A program made the translations under genes and the position numbers. Positions 7,886-20,101 of a DNA stretch of 41,181 nt are shown piece after piece. Position 1 is the first letter of the stretch; each line of letters begins with the position of its first letter. Origin of the DNA: Comamonadaceae bacterium (GTDB lineage: Bacteria; Pseudomonadota; Gammaproteobacteria; Burkholderiales; Burkholderiaceae_C); assembly GCA_027485235.1 (NCBI GenBank), contig JAIXRJ010000047.1:1-41181 (forward strand), in the 5' to 3' direction. The notes under the pieces are model-generated. The model worked only from the letters and a program-made list of their open reading frames with translations. It had not been told where the DNA came from and did not search any database.

Positions 7886-8123
7886 ATTGGGACTGCACGC
7901 CCGCGCTTCGGCCAAGCTCACCAAGCTGGCCGGGCGTTTTCCGTGCGAAGTCTGGCTGAGCAAGGGTGAGCGCCGCATCAACGCCAAAAGCATCATGGGC
8001 GTGATGATGTTGGCGGCGGGGCTGGGCAGCGAAGTGACGCTGGAAACCCATGGCGAAGGTGATCAGGAAGCGCTGGACGCTTTGCTGGCGCTGATGGCCG
8101 ATAAATTTGGCGAAGGCGAATGA
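7854..8123 (+). CDS. ptsH: PTS phosphocarrier protein HPr
   Basis: This 89-residue protein carries phosphate from EI to EIIA. The active His15 is in KLGLHARASAKL. The site of HPr kinase regulation is Ser46 in AKSIMGVMML, with both surrounding motifs intact, so regulation by an HPr kinase is possible. It begins inside the EIIA gene and ends 43 bases before ptsI. In Betaproteobacteria this relay lacks sugar permeases and is thought to signal carbon or energy state. Confidence 0.95.
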   Translation: MPQATTTISNKLGLHARASAKLTKLAGRFPCEVWLSKGERRINAKSIMGVMMLAAGLGSEVTLETHGEGDQEALDALLALMADKFGEGE

Positions 8124-8166
8124 GCGCCCTCAGCTGGCCAACCCAGACAGGTCGCGAGGTGCGGTC

Positions 8167-9924
8167 ATGACCCTCAGCATCCATGGCTTGGCCGTCGCAC
8201 GGGGCATTGCCATCGGGCGAGCGGTGTTGGTGGCCTCCAGCCGGGTCGATGTGGCCCACTACTTCATTCAGCCGAATCAGGTGCCCCATGAAATTGAGCG
8301 CTTGCGCATTGCCCGCGACGAAGTGGTGGATGAACTGCAGCGCCTGCAAAAAGACATGCCCAAGGATGCGCCGCACGAGCTGGTTGCTTTGCTGGATGTG
8401 CATTTGATGCTTTTGCAGGATGAGGAATTGACCTCCGGTGTGCGCCTGTGGATTGAAGAGCGTTCGTACAACGCCGAATGGGCGTTGACCAGCCAGCTGG
8501 AAATCATCGCGCGCCAGTTCGACGAAATGGAAGACCCGTACCTGCGTGAACGCAAGGCCGACATGGAGCAAGTGGCCGAGCGGGTCTTGCACTGCCTCAA
8601 AGGTACAAGTGCCTTGGTCAAGCAGCCCAAGCGGCCGACCCGACCTCAGCAAGAGCTGCAGTTGGGCGACACCATGGACGTGCCGCTGGTACTGATCGCG
8701 CATGATTTGTCACCCGCCGATATGCTGCAGTTCAAGCAAAGCGTGTTCGCCGGCTTTGTGACCGACGTGGGCGGTAAAACCTCGCACACCGCGATCGTGG
8801 CGCGCAGCCTGGACATTCCCGCCGTGGTGGGTGCCCGCAGTGCCAGCCAGTTGGTCAAGCAAGACGACTGGGTCATCATCGACGGCGATGCGGGCGTGGT
8901 CATTGTGGACCCTTCCCCGATCATCCTCGCCGACTACACATTCAAACAACGACAAGGCGATCTTGAGCGCCAGCGCCTGACCCGTTTGAGGCACACCCCT
9001 GCGATCACGCTGGACGGCCAAAAAATCGAGTTGATTGCCAACATTGAAATGCCTGAAGACACCGTGGCGGCCATCACCGCAGGCGCTGTGGGTGTGGGCC
9101 TGTTTCGCAGTGAATTCCTGTTCATGGGACGACAAGGCAATTTGCCTGGCGAAGACGAGCAATACGAAGCCTATCGGCGTGCCGTGGATGGCATGAACGG
9201 TCTGCCGGTGACCATCCGCACGGTGGATGTGGGCGCCGACAAGCCCTTGGACGAAGCCCGTCACGATGCCGCTCACCTTAACCCTGCTTTGGGACTGCGC
9301 GCCATCCGCTGGAGCTTGGCCGACCCCGCCATGTTCCTCACACAATTGCGCGCCATCTTGCGTGCCGCCGCGCATGGCCAAGTCAGCCTGTTGGTGCCCA
9401 TGTTGGCGCACGGCAGCGAGATTCGGCAAACCTTGGCCCTGATTGACCAGGCGCGCCAGGAACTCGATCGGCGTGCGGTGGCTTATGGCTCCGTTCGATT
9501 GGGCGCCATGATCGAGATTCCTGCGGCCGCTTTGTCGGTGCGCATGTTTCTCAGGTATTTTGATTTCTTGTCCATTGGCACCAATGACTTGATTCAGTAC
9601 ACCTTGGCCATTGACCGTGCTGACGAGTCGGTGGCCCATTTGTATGACCCGCTGCACCCGGCGGTGCTGCGCCTGGTGGCCGACACCATCAACGAATGCC
9701 ACCAACAAGGCAAAGGTGTGTCGGTGTGTGGCGAAATGGCTGGCGATGTGACCATGACCCGTTTGCTCTTGGGTTTGGGCCTGCGCAGCTTTTCCATGCA
9801 TCCATCTCAGGTGCTGGCGGTCAAGCAGGAAGTTTTGCGTTCAGACACAGGCAAACTGGCAATCTGGGCCGCTGAAGTGCTGGCCTCAGACGAGCCCGCC
9901 AGCTTGATGCCTGCCACACGTTGA
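8167..9924 (+). CDS. ptsI: PTS enzyme I (phosphoenolpyruvate-protein phosphotransferase)
   Basis: A 585-residue enzyme that moves phosphate from phosphoenolpyruvate to HPr. The N-terminal HPr-binding helical domain is followed by the swivelling phospho-His domain with GGKTSHTAIVARSLDIPAVVG (His207). The C-terminal PEP-binding barrel shows VGLFRSEFLFM, RTVDVGADKP, and SIGTNDLIQYTLAIDR, with the catalytic cysteine in GVSVCGEMAGD. The length is that of a normal EI with no GAF or EIIA fusion. A frame extends upstream to a TTG at 8107. The ATG at 8167, with a GAGGTG site before it, begins the conserved domain and is preferred. Confidence 0.95.
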   Translation: MTLSIHGLAVARGIAIGRAVLVASSRVDVAHYFIQPNQVPHEIERLRIARDEVVDELQRLQKDMPKDAPHELVALLDVHLMLLQDEELTSGVRLWIEERSYNAEWALTSQLEIIARQFDEMEDPYLRERKADMEQVAERVLHCLKGTSALVKQPKRPTRPQQELQLGDTMDVPLVLIAHDLSPADMLQFKQSVFAGFVTDVGGKTSHTAIVARSLDIPAVVGARSASQLVKQDDWVIIDGDAGVVIVDPSPIILADYTFKQRQGDLERQRLTRLRHTPAITLDGQKIELIANIEMPEDTVAAITAGAVGVGLFRSEFLFMGRQGNLPGEDEQYEAYRRAVDGMNGLPVTIRTVDVGADKPLDEARHDAAHLNPALGLRAIRWSLADPAMFLTQLRAILRAAAHGQVSLLVPMLAHGSEIRQTLALIDQARQELDRRAVAYGSVRLGAMIEIPAAALSVRMFLRYFDFLSIGTNDLIQYTLAIDRADESVAHLYDPLHPAVLRLVADTINECHQQGKGVSVCGEMAGDVTMTRLLLGLGLRSFSMHPSQVLAVKQEVLRSDTGKLAIWAAEVLASDEPASLMPATR

Positions 9925-9973
9925 GCTTTCTGGTGGGGGCTCAACAAGTGGGCTGAGGCGGTCAGTGAGCAGA

Positions 9974-10969
9974 TCAGCGATTCAGCGCTGAATGCGCTTG
10001 TTGGTCCGCGTGGTAACTGCTGCGCACCATGGCGCCCACGGCGGCGTGCGAAAACCCCATCTCGTAGGCTTTGGCCTCAAACATTTTGAAGGTGTCGGGG
10101 TGCACATAGCGGCGCACCGGCAGGTGGCTGTTGCTGGGGGCCAGGTACTGGCCAATGGTCAGCATCTCGATGTGGTGCGCGCGCATGTCGCGCATGACGT
10201 CGAGGATTTCTTCGTCCGTCTCACCCAGGCCCACCATCAGGCCGCTCTTGGTGGGCACATGCGGGAACAGGGCCTTGAACTTTTTGAGCAGGTTCAGCGA
10301 GAACTGGTAGTCCGAGCCGGGGCGCGCTTCTTTGTAAAGCCGCGGCACGGTTTCCATGTTGTGGTTCATCACATCGGGCGGTGCGGCTTTCAGGATCTCC
10401 AGCGCGCGGTCATCGCGCCCCCGGAAGTCGGGCACCAGCACTTCGATCTGGGTTTGTGGTGACAGTTCGCGCGTTTTGCGGATGCATTCCACAAAGTGGC
10501 CCGCGCCGCCATCGCGCAGGTCGTCGCGGTCCACGCTGGTGATGACCACGTAGCGCAATTGAAGTTGCGCAATGGTCTTGGCCAGGTTGTCCGGCTCGTT
10601 CACATCCAGCGGGTCGGGGCGGCCATGGCCCACGTCGCAAAACGGGCAGCGGCGTGTGCACTTGTCGCCCATGATCATGAAGGTGGCGGTGCCTTTGCCA
10701 AAGCATTCGCCGATGTTGGGGCAGCTGGCTTCTTCGCACACGGTGACCAGTTTGTTGGCGCGCAGCACGTCCTTGATTTCGTAAAAGCGGGTGGTGGGCG
10801 AGCCGGCCTTGACACGGATCCATTCGGGCTTTTTCAGCACTTCGGCTTGTTCGACCTTGACCGGGATGCGCGAGAGCTTGGCCGCTGCCTTTTGCTTGGC
10901 CATGGGGTCGTAGTTTTCAAGGGTCTGGACTTCGCGGACCACTTGGCGCTCAATGGGGGTGTTGCTCAT
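9974..10969 (-). CDS. lipA: Lipoyl synthase
   Basis: A 331-residue radical-SAM enzyme that inserts two sulfur atoms into octanoyl groups bound to E2 or GCV-H proteins. Both iron-sulfur motifs are complete: the LipA-specific [12 protein letters not shown] (Cys78, 83, 89) holds the auxiliary cluster that donates sulfur, and CTRRCPFC (Cys104, 108, 111) holds the radical-SAM cluster. The C-terminal RSSYHAD contains the conserved Ser that ligates the auxiliary cluster. It is the last gene of the run CopD-like, ybeD, lipB, lipA and converges on ptsI. Confidence 0.97.
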   Translation of the reverse strand: MSNTPIERQVVREVQTLENYDPMAKQKAAAKLSRIPVKVEQAEVLKKPEWIRVKAGSPTTRFYEIKDVLRANKLVTVCEEASCPNIGECFGKGTATFMIMGDKCTRRCPFCDVGHGRPDPLDVNEPDNLAKTIAQLQLRYVVITSVDRDDLRDGGAGHFVECIRKTRELSPQTQIEVLVPDFRGRDDRALEILKAAPPDVMNHNMETVPRLYKEARPGSDYQFSLNLLKKFKALFPHVPTKSGLMVGLGETDEEILDVMRDMRAHHIEMLTIGQYLAPSNSHLPVRRYVHPDTFKMFEAKAYEMGFSHAAVGAMVRSSYHADQQAHSALNR

Positions 10970-11038
10970 GGGTTCTTTCGGTCTGCAAGGTGGCGCTGGG
11001 GCCTGTCGGTATGAAGGGGTTGGGGGCTCGACATGGCT

Positions 11039-11701
11039 TCAAAGGCGTGCCGTCAGTTCAGCGGCCAGCACCTGTGCGGCCTCTTCCCAAGTGGTCTTCA
11101 CGCCAATTGTAAAAAGATCCACGGTTTTCAAGCCGGCATAACCACAGGGGTTGATACGCTCAAAGGGTTGAAGGTCCATGGCCACGTTCAGGGCCGCGCC
11201 ATGGTAAGTGCAGTGGCGGCTGACTTTGATGCCCAAAGCACTGATTTTGCCCAAGCCTTTGAACGGGTCGCTGGCCAAGGCCGGGCCCACCAGTGCCGCA
11301 TGGCTGAACGGGTCGTCCAAGCGCACGTAAATGCCCGGTGCGCCTGCCACGCGGTGGCCGGTGACACCAAAGTGGGCCAAGGTGCGGATGATCGACTCCT
11401 CGAGCTTGTAGACGTATTCCTTGACGTAGTAACCAGCGCGCTGCAGGTTGACCAAGGGGTAGGCCATGACCTGGCCTGGGCCGTGAAAAGTGACCTGTCC
11501 GCCACGGTTGGTCTGCACCACTGGAATGTCGCCCGGCATCAACAGATGCGACGCTAGGCCTGCCAGCCCTTGGGTGAACACAGGGGGGTGCTCACACAGC
11601 CAAAGTTCGTTCGGGGTGTCAATTGTCCGAGCGGCCGTGAAAGCCTGCATGGCCTCGCAGGTAGGCAGGTAATCCACACGCTCCAACAGCCGAATGTCCA
11701 T
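11039..11701 (-). CDS. lipB: Octanoyl-[ACP]:protein octanoyltransferase
   Basis: This cytosolic enzyme of about 220 residues moves octanoyl from acyl carrier protein to lipoyl domains, supplying the substrate of LipA. Conserved segments are [36 protein letters not shown] with the catalytic Lys, and NPCGYAG with the catalytic Cys. The start is either ATG 11701 or a TTG at 11707. The TTG overlaps the stop of the upstream ybeD gene (TTGA) and would add two residues. I give the ATG. Translational coupling to ybeD is likely in either case. Confidence 0.95.
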   Translation of the reverse strand: MDIRLLERVDYLPTCEAMQAFTAARTIDTPNELWLCEHPPVFTQGLAGLASHLLMPGDIPVVQTNRGGQVTFHGPGQVMAYPLVNLQRAGYYVKEYVYKLEESIIRTLAHFGVTGHRVAGAPGIYVRLDDPFSHAALVGPALASDPFKGLGKISALGIKVSRHCTYHGAALNVAMDLQPFERINPCGYAGLKTVDLFTIGVKTTWEEAAQVLAAELTARL

Positions 11702-11703
11702 GC

Positions 11704-12003
11704 TCAAAGCACGATTTTGACCATCGGGTGCGAGGTCAGTGCGCGGTACAAATCGTCGAGTTGTTCACGGCTGGTGGCGGTGATGAGAAGTGTCACACCC
11801 AAGTAGTTCCCCCCTTTGCTGGGGCGCAACTCCATGGTGGAGACGTCAAAATCAGGATCAAACCGCAAAGCTACTTGGGCCATCGCTTGCGCGAAACCAT
11901 CGACCATGGCGCCCATGACTTTGATTGGAAAAACCGAGGGGTATTCGATCAGGCTGTCTTTGCGGGGATCGAAGTCTTCAGTGGGCGTGATCGATGCGCT
12001 CAT
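11704..12003 (-). CDS. ybeD: YbeD/DUF493 family protein
   Basis: A 99-residue protein with an ACT-like ferredoxin fold ([55 protein letters not shown], described here as two separated segments around residues 24-42 and 57-92). E. coli YbeD is also encoded beside lipB; its exact role is not settled, but a regulatory function in lipoate metabolism has been proposed from the neighbourhood. An AAGGA site precedes the ATG, and the stop overlaps or abuts the lipB start. Confidence 0.9.
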   Translation of the reverse strand: MSASITPTEDFDPRKDSLIEYPSVFPIKVMGAMVDGFAQAMAQVALRFDPDFDVSTMELRPSKGGNYLGVTLLITATSREQLDDLYRALTSHPMVKIVL

Positions 12004-12028
12004 GGAAATCCTTAAAGGAAAGTTTGGC

Positions 12029-12475
12029 TCAGCGCCAAACGATGACCGCCGCCACAGCCAACCAGCCGAGCGTGAAATTGACCAAGACCCAAGGGTGAAG
12101 GCTTGCCATGGCTACGCCGGCGCGCGGCCAATCGGCTGCTTTGATGGCCGCTTTCAAACGGCGAAACGGAGAAAACCAGATGTGCGCAAAAATCAGGCAC
12201 ATCAAAAAACCGATCCCCGACATGGCGTGCCAGCCTTTGGGCGCGAGTTTCATGTCGGCCCCTGAAAGCATCCACAAGCCGGTGGCCAACAACACGGCGA
12301 TGCTCACCCAGACCATGGCAAAAAAGCGTGACAAGACGGCGGCCATCAAGGGCAGGCGCTCAGGAGGCGTCAGGCGCTTGATCGCCACAGGGCGCAAGGC
12401 GAATACCAGCAGGGCCATGCCGCCGAGCCAAACCAGGCCGGCGGCCAAATGGAAAAATTTGAACCATTCGTACAT
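12029..12475 (-). CDS. CopD-family integral membrane protein
   Basis: A 148-residue protein with four hydrophobic helices. The N-terminus YEWFKFFHLAAGLVWLGGM, with a His and a W-x-G-G pattern, and the later GWHAMSGIGFLMCLIF plus LHPWVLVNFTLGW resemble the CopD/copper-export domain or the related DUF2269-like membrane family. The conserved histidines could bind haem or copper. The start is ATG 12475; a slightly longer frame to 12490 adds five residues. It is 25 bases upstream of ybeD and so may lead the lipoate operon. Function is inferred from fold only. Confidence 0.75.
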   Translation of the reverse strand: MYEWFKFFHLAAGLVWLGGMALLVFALRPVAIKRLTPPERLPLMAAVLSRFFAMVWVSIAVLLATGLWMLSGADMKLAPKGWHAMSGIGFLMCLIFAHIWFSPFRRLKAAIKAADWPRAGVAMASLHPWVLVNFTLGWLAVAAVIVWR

Positions 12476-12591
12476 GAAAACCCCCGCCAAAGTGTTAAAA
12501 AAACAAAGTCTGAAAATCAGCAGAACATGGATTGTCGCTCTTGTGCACTGAAAATTTCGTTATCTTCACCATCAAATTGCCACAAAAGGGC

Positions 12592-12619
12592 TGGTCGTGC
12601 GGGGGTTTCTACGTATAAT
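12592..12619 (+). promoter_or_regulatory. Candidate sigma-70 promoter of the atp operon
   Basis: A perfect TATAAT hexamer lies at 12614-12619. A weak -35 match (TGGTCG, 12592-12597) is spaced 16 bases upstream. The -10 lies 49 bases before the atpI start, in the only sizeable gap between the divergent CopD-like gene and the atp genes. The -10 is convincing; the -35 is not. Confidence 0.6.
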
Positions 12620-12667
12620 GAGAGGCTTTGCGGGAATAGACGTGTTCGTAACCTCGGTGTAATTGAG

Positions 12668-13207
12668 ATGGTGAAAATCTCTTCAGACGCTCAGCAGGGC
12701 ACTGAAACGGTCACCGCACAAGGCTTACCTGCCGTTGGAGAGCTTGCAAATGCCCATGACGGCCTTGAGCCGGACTTCCAGCCTTTAACGGCCGAAGAGG
12801 CAGTCGATTTGCGTAGACGCCATCCATCGGTCTCGCCTTGGCGTGTCTTGCTGCTCCAGGTGTTGGTTGGCAGTTTGCTGGCAGTGCTCACAGGTTGGAT
12901 CAGTGGGCAGACCCGATTGGCCGCTTCGGTCGCTTGGGGCGCGTTGGCAGTGGTGATCCCCGGAGTGGTTTTTGTCAGAGCTTTGTCTCGGCAAATGCAA
13001 ACACGGCAAGCAAGCTCGGCATTGTTCGGCTTGTTGGTCTGGGAGTTGGTCAAGATTGTCTTGACCGTGGCGCTGCTTTTGGTGGCGCCCAAAGTGGTGT
13101 CTGAATTGAGCTGGCTGGCCTTGGTGGCTGGCTTCGTGGTGACGATGAAGGTGTATTGGCTGGCCATGGCGCTGGGTTGGATGCACCATCGATCGAAGCC
13201 GAATTGA
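12668..13207 (+). CDS. atpI: ATP synthase subunit I
   Basis: A 179-residue membrane protein at the head of the atp operon. A hydrophilic N-terminus of about 55 residues is followed by four hydrophobic segments. These include LLLQVLVGSLLAVLTGWISG and the SLFGLLVWELVKIVL-like third helix, the usual AtpI pattern. AtpI assists assembly of the c-ring and is not part of the finished enzyme. The start is ATG 12668, since an open frame further upstream lies in the promoter region. The ribosome binding site is weak (GAG), in keeping with low expression of this subunit. Confidence 0.88.
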   Translation: MVKISSDAQQGTETVTAQGLPAVGELANAHDGLEPDFQPLTAEEAVDLRRRHPSVSPWRVLLLQVLVGSLLAVLTGWISGQTRLAASVAWGALAVVIPGVVFVRALSRQMQTRQASSALFGLLVWELVKIVLTVALLLVAPKVVSELSWLALVAGFVVTMKVYWLAMALGWMHHRSKPN

Positions 13208-13230
13208 TGAGATGAACTGATTGGTGATTT

Positions 13231-14109
13231 ATGGCTGCTGAAAACGCTGGCGCACACGCCCCAACGGCTGGAGAGTACATCCAGCATCACTTGCAACACC
13301 TTCAAATGAACTTTTCATTTGAAGGCGTCAAGCAAACGAGCATTGTTGACTTCAGTTTGTTCAACCTTGACTCGGTGGTTTTCTCTTTGGTTTTGGGTGC
13401 GATTGGTTGCTTTGTTTTGTGGGCAGCCGCCCGCAAAGCGACTTCAGGCGTTCCGGGTCGTTTCCAAGCGGCCGTTGAGTTGCTGTCTGAAATGGTTGAA
13501 AACCAGGCCAAAGGTGTGATCCACAACGCCAAGAGTCGCAAGCTGATTTCGCCATTGGCCCTCACGGTTTTTGTCTGGATTTTCCTGATGAACGCCATGG
13601 ACATGTTGCCTGTCGACCTGATCCCGGCCATCTGGCATGCCTCGGCCCCGGCTTTGGGCTTCCAAGATTACATGCGCGTGGTGCCCACTGCTGATTTGTC
13701 CACCACCTTGGGCCTGTCTTGCTCGGTGTTGTTTATTTGCTTGGTCTACAACATCAAAATCAAAGGCCTCGGCGGTTGGGCGCATGAACTGATTGCGGCT
13801 CCGTTCGGTGACCACTGGGCGCTGTACCCGATTAACTTCCTGATGCAGATGATTGAATATTTGGCCAAGACGGTTTCGCATGGCATGCGGCTGTTTGGCA
13901 ACATGTTTGCGGGTGAGTTGGTGTTCATGTTGATTGCCCTCATGGGTGGCGGCTGGGCATTGTCGGCAACCGGTGTGGGCTTGGCCATTGGCCACGTGCT
14001 TGCCGGAACAGTGTGGACACTGTTCCACATCCTGGTCATCACCTTGCAAGCCTTCATCTTTATGATGTTGACGTTGATCTACACCGGTCAAGCGCACGAC
14101 GCACATTGA
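13231..14109 (+). CDS. atpB: ATP synthase F0 subunit a
   Basis: A 292-residue integral membrane subunit forming the proton half-channels beside the c-ring. The essential arginine is visible in SHGMRLFGNMFAGELVFM, which matches Arg210 of E. coli. VWIFLMNAMDMLPVDLIP and the C-terminal FHILVITLQAFIFMMLTLIY are also conserved. The length is somewhat above E. coli (271) and usual for Betaproteobacteria. It is 23 bases after atpI and 56 bases before atpE. Confidence 0.97.
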   Translation: MAAENAGAHAPTAGEYIQHHLQHLQMNFSFEGVKQTSIVDFSLFNLDSVVFSLVLGAIGCFVLWAAARKATSGVPGRFQAAVELLSEMVENQAKGVIHNAKSRKLISPLALTVFVWIFLMNAMDMLPVDLIPAIWHASAPALGFQDYMRVVPTADLSTTLGLSCSVLFICLVYNIKIKGLGGWAHELIAAPFGDHWALYPINFLMQMIEYLAKTVSHGMRLFGNMFAGELVFMLIALMGGGWALSATGVGLAIGHVLAGTVWTLFHILVITLQAFIFMMLTLIYTGQAHDAH

Positions 14110-14156
14110 TGTCTCTTTTTCCCTTGTTTCTCGTTTCTTTTTCCAATCACTTTTAG

Positions 14157-14414
<258 letters not shown>

Positions 14415-14450
14415 TCCACGCACCTCTTCCAACAGAAGAAGGACTGAACC

Positions 14451-14921
14451 GTGAACATTAACGCTACTCTGTTCATTCAGATGGTCGTTTTTGCGATTCT
14501 GGTGTGGTTCACGATGAAATTCGTGTGGCCTCCGATCACAAAAGCGCTCGACGAACGGGCACAGAAAATCGCTGACGGCCTCGCTGCTGCAGACAAAGCC
14601 AAAGCCGAACTCAGCAACGCCAATGCGCGTGTCGAGTCCGAGTTGGCCCAGTCGCGCAACGAGACGGCTACGCGCTTGGCCGAAGCCGAGCGCCGTGCAA
14701 ACGGCATCGTTGACGAAGCCAAAGCACGTGCCATCGAAGAAGGCAACAAGATCATCGCCGCTGCCAAAGCTGAAGCTGAGCAGCAGGCCGTCAAAGCCCG
14801 CGAGGCTCTGCGTGAGCAGGTCGCTGCTTTGGCAGTCAAAGGCGCCGAGCAGATTCTCCGCAAGGAAGTCAACGCTGGCGTTCACGCGGATCTGCTGAGC
14901 CGCCTCAAGACCGAGCTGTAA
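14451..14921 (+). CDS. atpF: ATP synthase F0 subunit b
   Basis: A 156-residue subunit of the peripheral stalk. One N-terminal membrane helix ([21 protein letters not shown]) is followed by a long Ala/Glu/Lys-rich coiled coil that dimerises and reaches delta. The length equals that of E. coli b (156). It starts with GTG at 14451 behind an AGAAGGA site. Confidence 0.95.
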   Translation: MNINATLFIQMVVFAILVWFTMKFVWPPITKALDERAQKIADGLAAADKAKAELSNANARVESELAQSRNETATRLAEAERRANGIVDEAKARAIEEGNKIIAAAKAEAEQQAVKAREALREQVAALAVKGAEQILRKEVNAGVHADLLSRLKTEL

Positions 14922-14943
14922 GAAGCTCCAGCCAGAGAAGACC

Positions 14944-15480
14944 ATGGCAGAACTTGCTACCATCGCCCGCCCTTATGCCGATGCGCTTTTCAAAGCGCAG
15001 GCCTCCGACCTTGCTGGCGCAGCCGCTTGGCTGGATGCGCTGGCTGCAGTTGCCGACAATGCGCAATTGCAACAGTTCATCGACAGCCCCAAAGTGTCCG
15101 ACGAGCAGGCTTTCGAGCTGATCTCCGACGTGGTGCAAAAAAATGTGGCACTGCCCGAGGCTGGTAAGAACTTCCTGCGCCTGGTGATCGAAAACCGCCG
15201 TCTCAGTGCGCTGCCTGTGGTTGCACAGCAGTACCGGGCCCTCATGAATGCGCAAGGTGGCACCGCGGATGCGGTGGTTTACAGCGCGTTTCCCATCGAC
15301 GCTTCGGCTTTGGCCGATCTGTCTTCCACGCTCGAAAAACGCTTTGCGCGCAAGCTCAATGTGCAAGTCGAGCAAGACGCCGCCCTCATCGGTGGCATCC
15401 GTGTGGTGGTGGGCGACGAGGTGCTGGACACCTCTGTCAAGGCCCGACTGGAACAAATGAAATCGGCCCTCACCGCTTGA
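14944..15480 (+). CDS. atpH: ATP synthase F1 subunit delta
   Basis: A 178-residue soluble subunit that joins the b dimer to the top of F1. The N-terminus [15 protein letters not shown] and the C-terminal [19 protein letters not shown] are the conserved ends of the family. It lies 22 bases after atpF and 42 bases before atpA. Confidence 0.95.
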   Translation: MAELATIARPYADALFKAQASDLAGAAAWLDALAAVADNAQLQQFIDSPKVSDEQAFELISDVVQKNVALPEAGKNFLRLVIENRRLSALPVVAQQYRALMNAQGGTADAVVYSAFPIDASALADLSSTLEKRFARKLNVQVEQDAALIGGIRVVVGDEVLDTSVKARLEQMKSALTA

Positions 15481-15522
15481 GCGGTTGAGACCGGACCTAT
15501 TTAAAGAAAGAAGGAAAGAGTC

Positions 15523-17076
15523 ATGCAACTCAATCCCGCAGAAATTTCTGAATTGATCAAGAGCCGCATCGAAGGGCTGTCCGCCAGCGCCGATATCCGC
15601 AACCAAGGCACCGTGGTGTCTGTGACCGACGGTATCGTTCGTGTGCACGGCTTGTCGGATGTGATGCAGGGCGAAATGCTCGAATTCCCATCCACAGCTG
15701 ACGGCATTGCCACATTCGGCCTGGCCCTGAACCTCGAGCGCGACTCGGTCGGTGCCGTGATCTTGGGTGAGTACGAGCACATCTCAGAAGGCGACACGGT
15801 CAAGTGCACCGGCCGCATTCTGGAAGTGCCTGTCGGCCCCGAATTGATTGGCCGTGTGGTGAACGCTCTGGGTCAGCCCATCGACGGCAAAGGCCCGATC
15901 AACGCCAAGATGACCGACGTGATCGAAAAAGTCGCACCTGGCGTGATCGCACGTAAATCGGTGGACCAGCCCATGCAAACCGGCCTGAAGTCGATCGACT
16001 CCATGGTGCCCGTGGGCCGTGGCCAGCGCGAACTGATCATTGGTGACCGTCAGACGGGCAAAACCGCTGTCGCGATCGACGCCATCATCAACCAAAAAGG
16101 CCAGAACATGACCTGCGTTTACGTCGCGATTGGCCAAAAAGCCTCGTCGATCAAAAACGTGGTGCGGGCTTTGGAACAAGCTGGCGCGATGGCATACACC
16201 ATTGTGGTGGCCGCTTCCGCCTCTGAGTCTGCAGCCATGCAGTACGTGTCGGCCTACTCTGGCTGCACCATGGGTGAATATTTCCGCGACCGCGGTGAAG
16301 ACGCTTTGATCGTTTACGACGATCTGTCCAAGCAAGCGGTGGCTTACCGTCAGGTGTCGCTGTTGCTGCGCCGCCCCCCAGGCCGCGAAGCCTACCCTGG
16401 CGACGTGTTCTATTTGCACAGCCGCCTGCTCGAGCGCGCAGCCCGCGTGAACGCCGACTACGTCGAAGCCTTCACCAAAGGCGCCGTGACGGGCAAAACA
16501 GGTTCTTTGACGGCTTTGCCCATCATCGAAACCCAAGCCGGTGACGTGTCTGCCTTCGTGCCGACCAACGTGATTTCGATCACCGATGGTCAGATCTTCT
16601 TGGAAACCAGCTTGTTCAACGCCGGCATCCGCCCTGCGATCAACGCCGGTATCTCGGTGTCCCGCGTGGGTAGCTCGGCTCAGACCAAGGTCATCAAAGG
16701 CCAGTCCGGCGGTATCCGTACCGACTTGGCCCAATACCGTGAATTGGCGGCTTTCGCGCAGTTCGCTTCCGACCTGGACGAGTCCACACGCAAACAGCTC
16801 GACCGTGGTGCCCGCGTGACCGAATTGCTCAAGCAAGCCCAGTACAGCCCCCTGTCGATCAGCCTGATGGGCGCCAGCCTGTTTGCCGTGAACAAAGGCT
16901 TCATGGACGACATCGATGTCAAGAAGGTTTTGGCTTTTGAACACGGTTTGCACGCTTACCTGAAGGACTCGTGTGCAGCCCTGTTAGCCAAAATTGAAAG
17001 TTCCAAAGCGCTGGACAAAGAGGCAGAAGCCGAATTGCACGCCGCCGTGGCCGCTTTCAAGAAAAACTTTGCTTAA
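15523..17076 (+). CDS. atpA: ATP synthase F1 subunit alpha
   Basis: A 517-residue non-catalytic nucleotide-binding subunit. The Walker A motif GDRQTGKT is at residues 174-181, and [13 protein letters not shown] is the Walker B region. [13 protein letters not shown] contains the arginine that reaches into the catalytic site of beta. The N-terminal [11 protein letters not shown] binds delta. A GAAAGAAGGAAAGAG leader provides the ribosome binding site. Confidence 0.98.
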   Translation: MQLNPAEISELIKSRIEGLSASADIRNQGTVVSVTDGIVRVHGLSDVMQGEMLEFPSTADGIATFGLALNLERDSVGAVILGEYEHISEGDTVKCTGRILEVPVGPELIGRVVNALGQPIDGKGPINAKMTDVIEKVAPGVIARKSVDQPMQTGLKSIDSMVPVGRGQRELIIGDRQTGKTAVAIDAIINQKGQNMTCVYVAIGQKASSIKNVVRALEQAGAMAYTIVVAASASESAAMQYVSAYSGCTMGEYFRDRGEDALIVYDDLSKQAVAYRQVSLLLRRPPGREAYPGDVFYLHSRLLERAARVNADYVEAFTKGAVTGKTGSLTALPIIETQAGDVSAFVPTNVISITDGQIFLETSLFNAGIRPAINAGISVSRVGSSAQTKVIKGQSGGIRTDLAQYRELAAFAQFASDLDESTRKQLDRGARVTELLKQAQYSPLSISLMGASLFAVNKGFMDDIDVKKVLAFEHGLHAYLKDSCAALLAKIESSKALDKEAEAELHAAVAAFKKNFA

Positions 17077-17103
17077 TTTCTACCTGATCACAAGGAGCCG
17101 CTG

Positions 17104-19433
<2,330 letters not shown>

Positions 19434-19442
19434 AGCTGTGCC

Positions 19443-19464
19443 TCGGGGTGCATTTGCCCCCCGA
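19443..19464 (+). other. Intercistronic hairpin between atpD and atpC
   Basis: TCGGGG at 19443-19448 can pair with CCCCGA at 19459-19464 around a 10-base loop, ten bases after the atpD stop. No T tract follows, so it is not a complete terminator. It could protect the upstream message or reduce read-through into atpC, whose product is needed at one copy per three beta subunits. The structure is seen; the role is inferred. Confidence 0.4.
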
Positions 19465-19498
19465 AGCCTGCTTCAAAGCACCTTTTTAAGGAGTAAAC

Positions 19499-19912
19499 AT
19501 GAACACCATCCAAGTTGATGTGGTCAGTGCCGAAGAGTCCATCTGGTCGGGTGAAGCCCGCTTTGTGGCCTTGCCCGGTGAGTCTGGCGAATTGGGCATT
19601 TACCCACGCCACACGCCGCTGATCACCCGCATCAAGGCCGGGTCGGTTCGCATCGAGAAGGCTGACGGCGGCGAAGAATTCGTTTTCGTGGCCGGTGGCA
19701 TTCTGGAAGTGCAGCCCGACTGCGTGACCGTGATGTCGGACACCGCGATCCGCGGCAAAGACCTCGACGAAGAAAAAGCCAACGCCGCCAAACAGGCTGC
19801 TGAAGAGGCCCTGCGCAACGCCAGCACGGAAATTGATTTGGCCCGCGCCCAGTCCGAACTGGCTGTCTTGGCGGCGCAGTTGTCAGCACTGCGGCGTTAC
19901 CGCAAAAAATAA
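19499..19912 (+). CDS. atpC: ATP synthase F1 subunit epsilon
   Basis: A 137-residue subunit that joins the c-ring to gamma and can inhibit ATP hydrolysis. The N-terminal beta-sandwich shows [16 protein letters not shown] and [21 protein letters not shown]-terminal two-helix region ([37 protein letters not shown]) is intact, so the inhibitory conformation is possible. An AAGGAG site lies 7 bases before the ATG. It is the last gene of the operon. Confidence 0.96.
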   Translation: MNTIQVDVVSAEESIWSGEARFVALPGESGELGIYPRHTPLITRIKAGSVRIEKADGGEEFVFVAGGILEVQPDCVTVMSDTAIRGKDLDEEKANAAKQAAEEALRNASTEIDLARAQSELAVLAAQLSALRRYRKK

Positions 19913-19960
19913 GCAAGTGGTTTCATAGCCCTGTGCTGCACAGGCACCTTCTTGTGACTG

Positions 19961-19991
19961 CCCGGCGCAATGTTTTTGTGACCGGGTTTTC
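19961..19991 (+). terminator. Candidate terminator of the atp operon
   Basis: CCCGG at 19961-19965 pairs with CCGGG at 19982-19986 and is followed by TTTTCTTTT. The loop is 16 bases long and the stem only 5 bp. A second small hairpin (CCTGTG-CTG-CACAGG) lies just upstream, around 19930-19944. The position after atpC is right for the end of the operon. Confidence 0.45.
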
Positions 19992-20101
19992 TTTTGGGCG
20001 TCTGTATCACCCACCACATGGCAAGCCAAACTCTTCAAACCCATGTGCAGCAGCGCGCAAGTCAAAACGGCACAATGAAGGCTCCACACATGTTTTAACC
20101 G

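Noticed and set aside
15784..16953. Minus-strand open frame of 389 codons inside atpA
   Set aside because: Shadow of the conserved atpA gene; no independent start signal.
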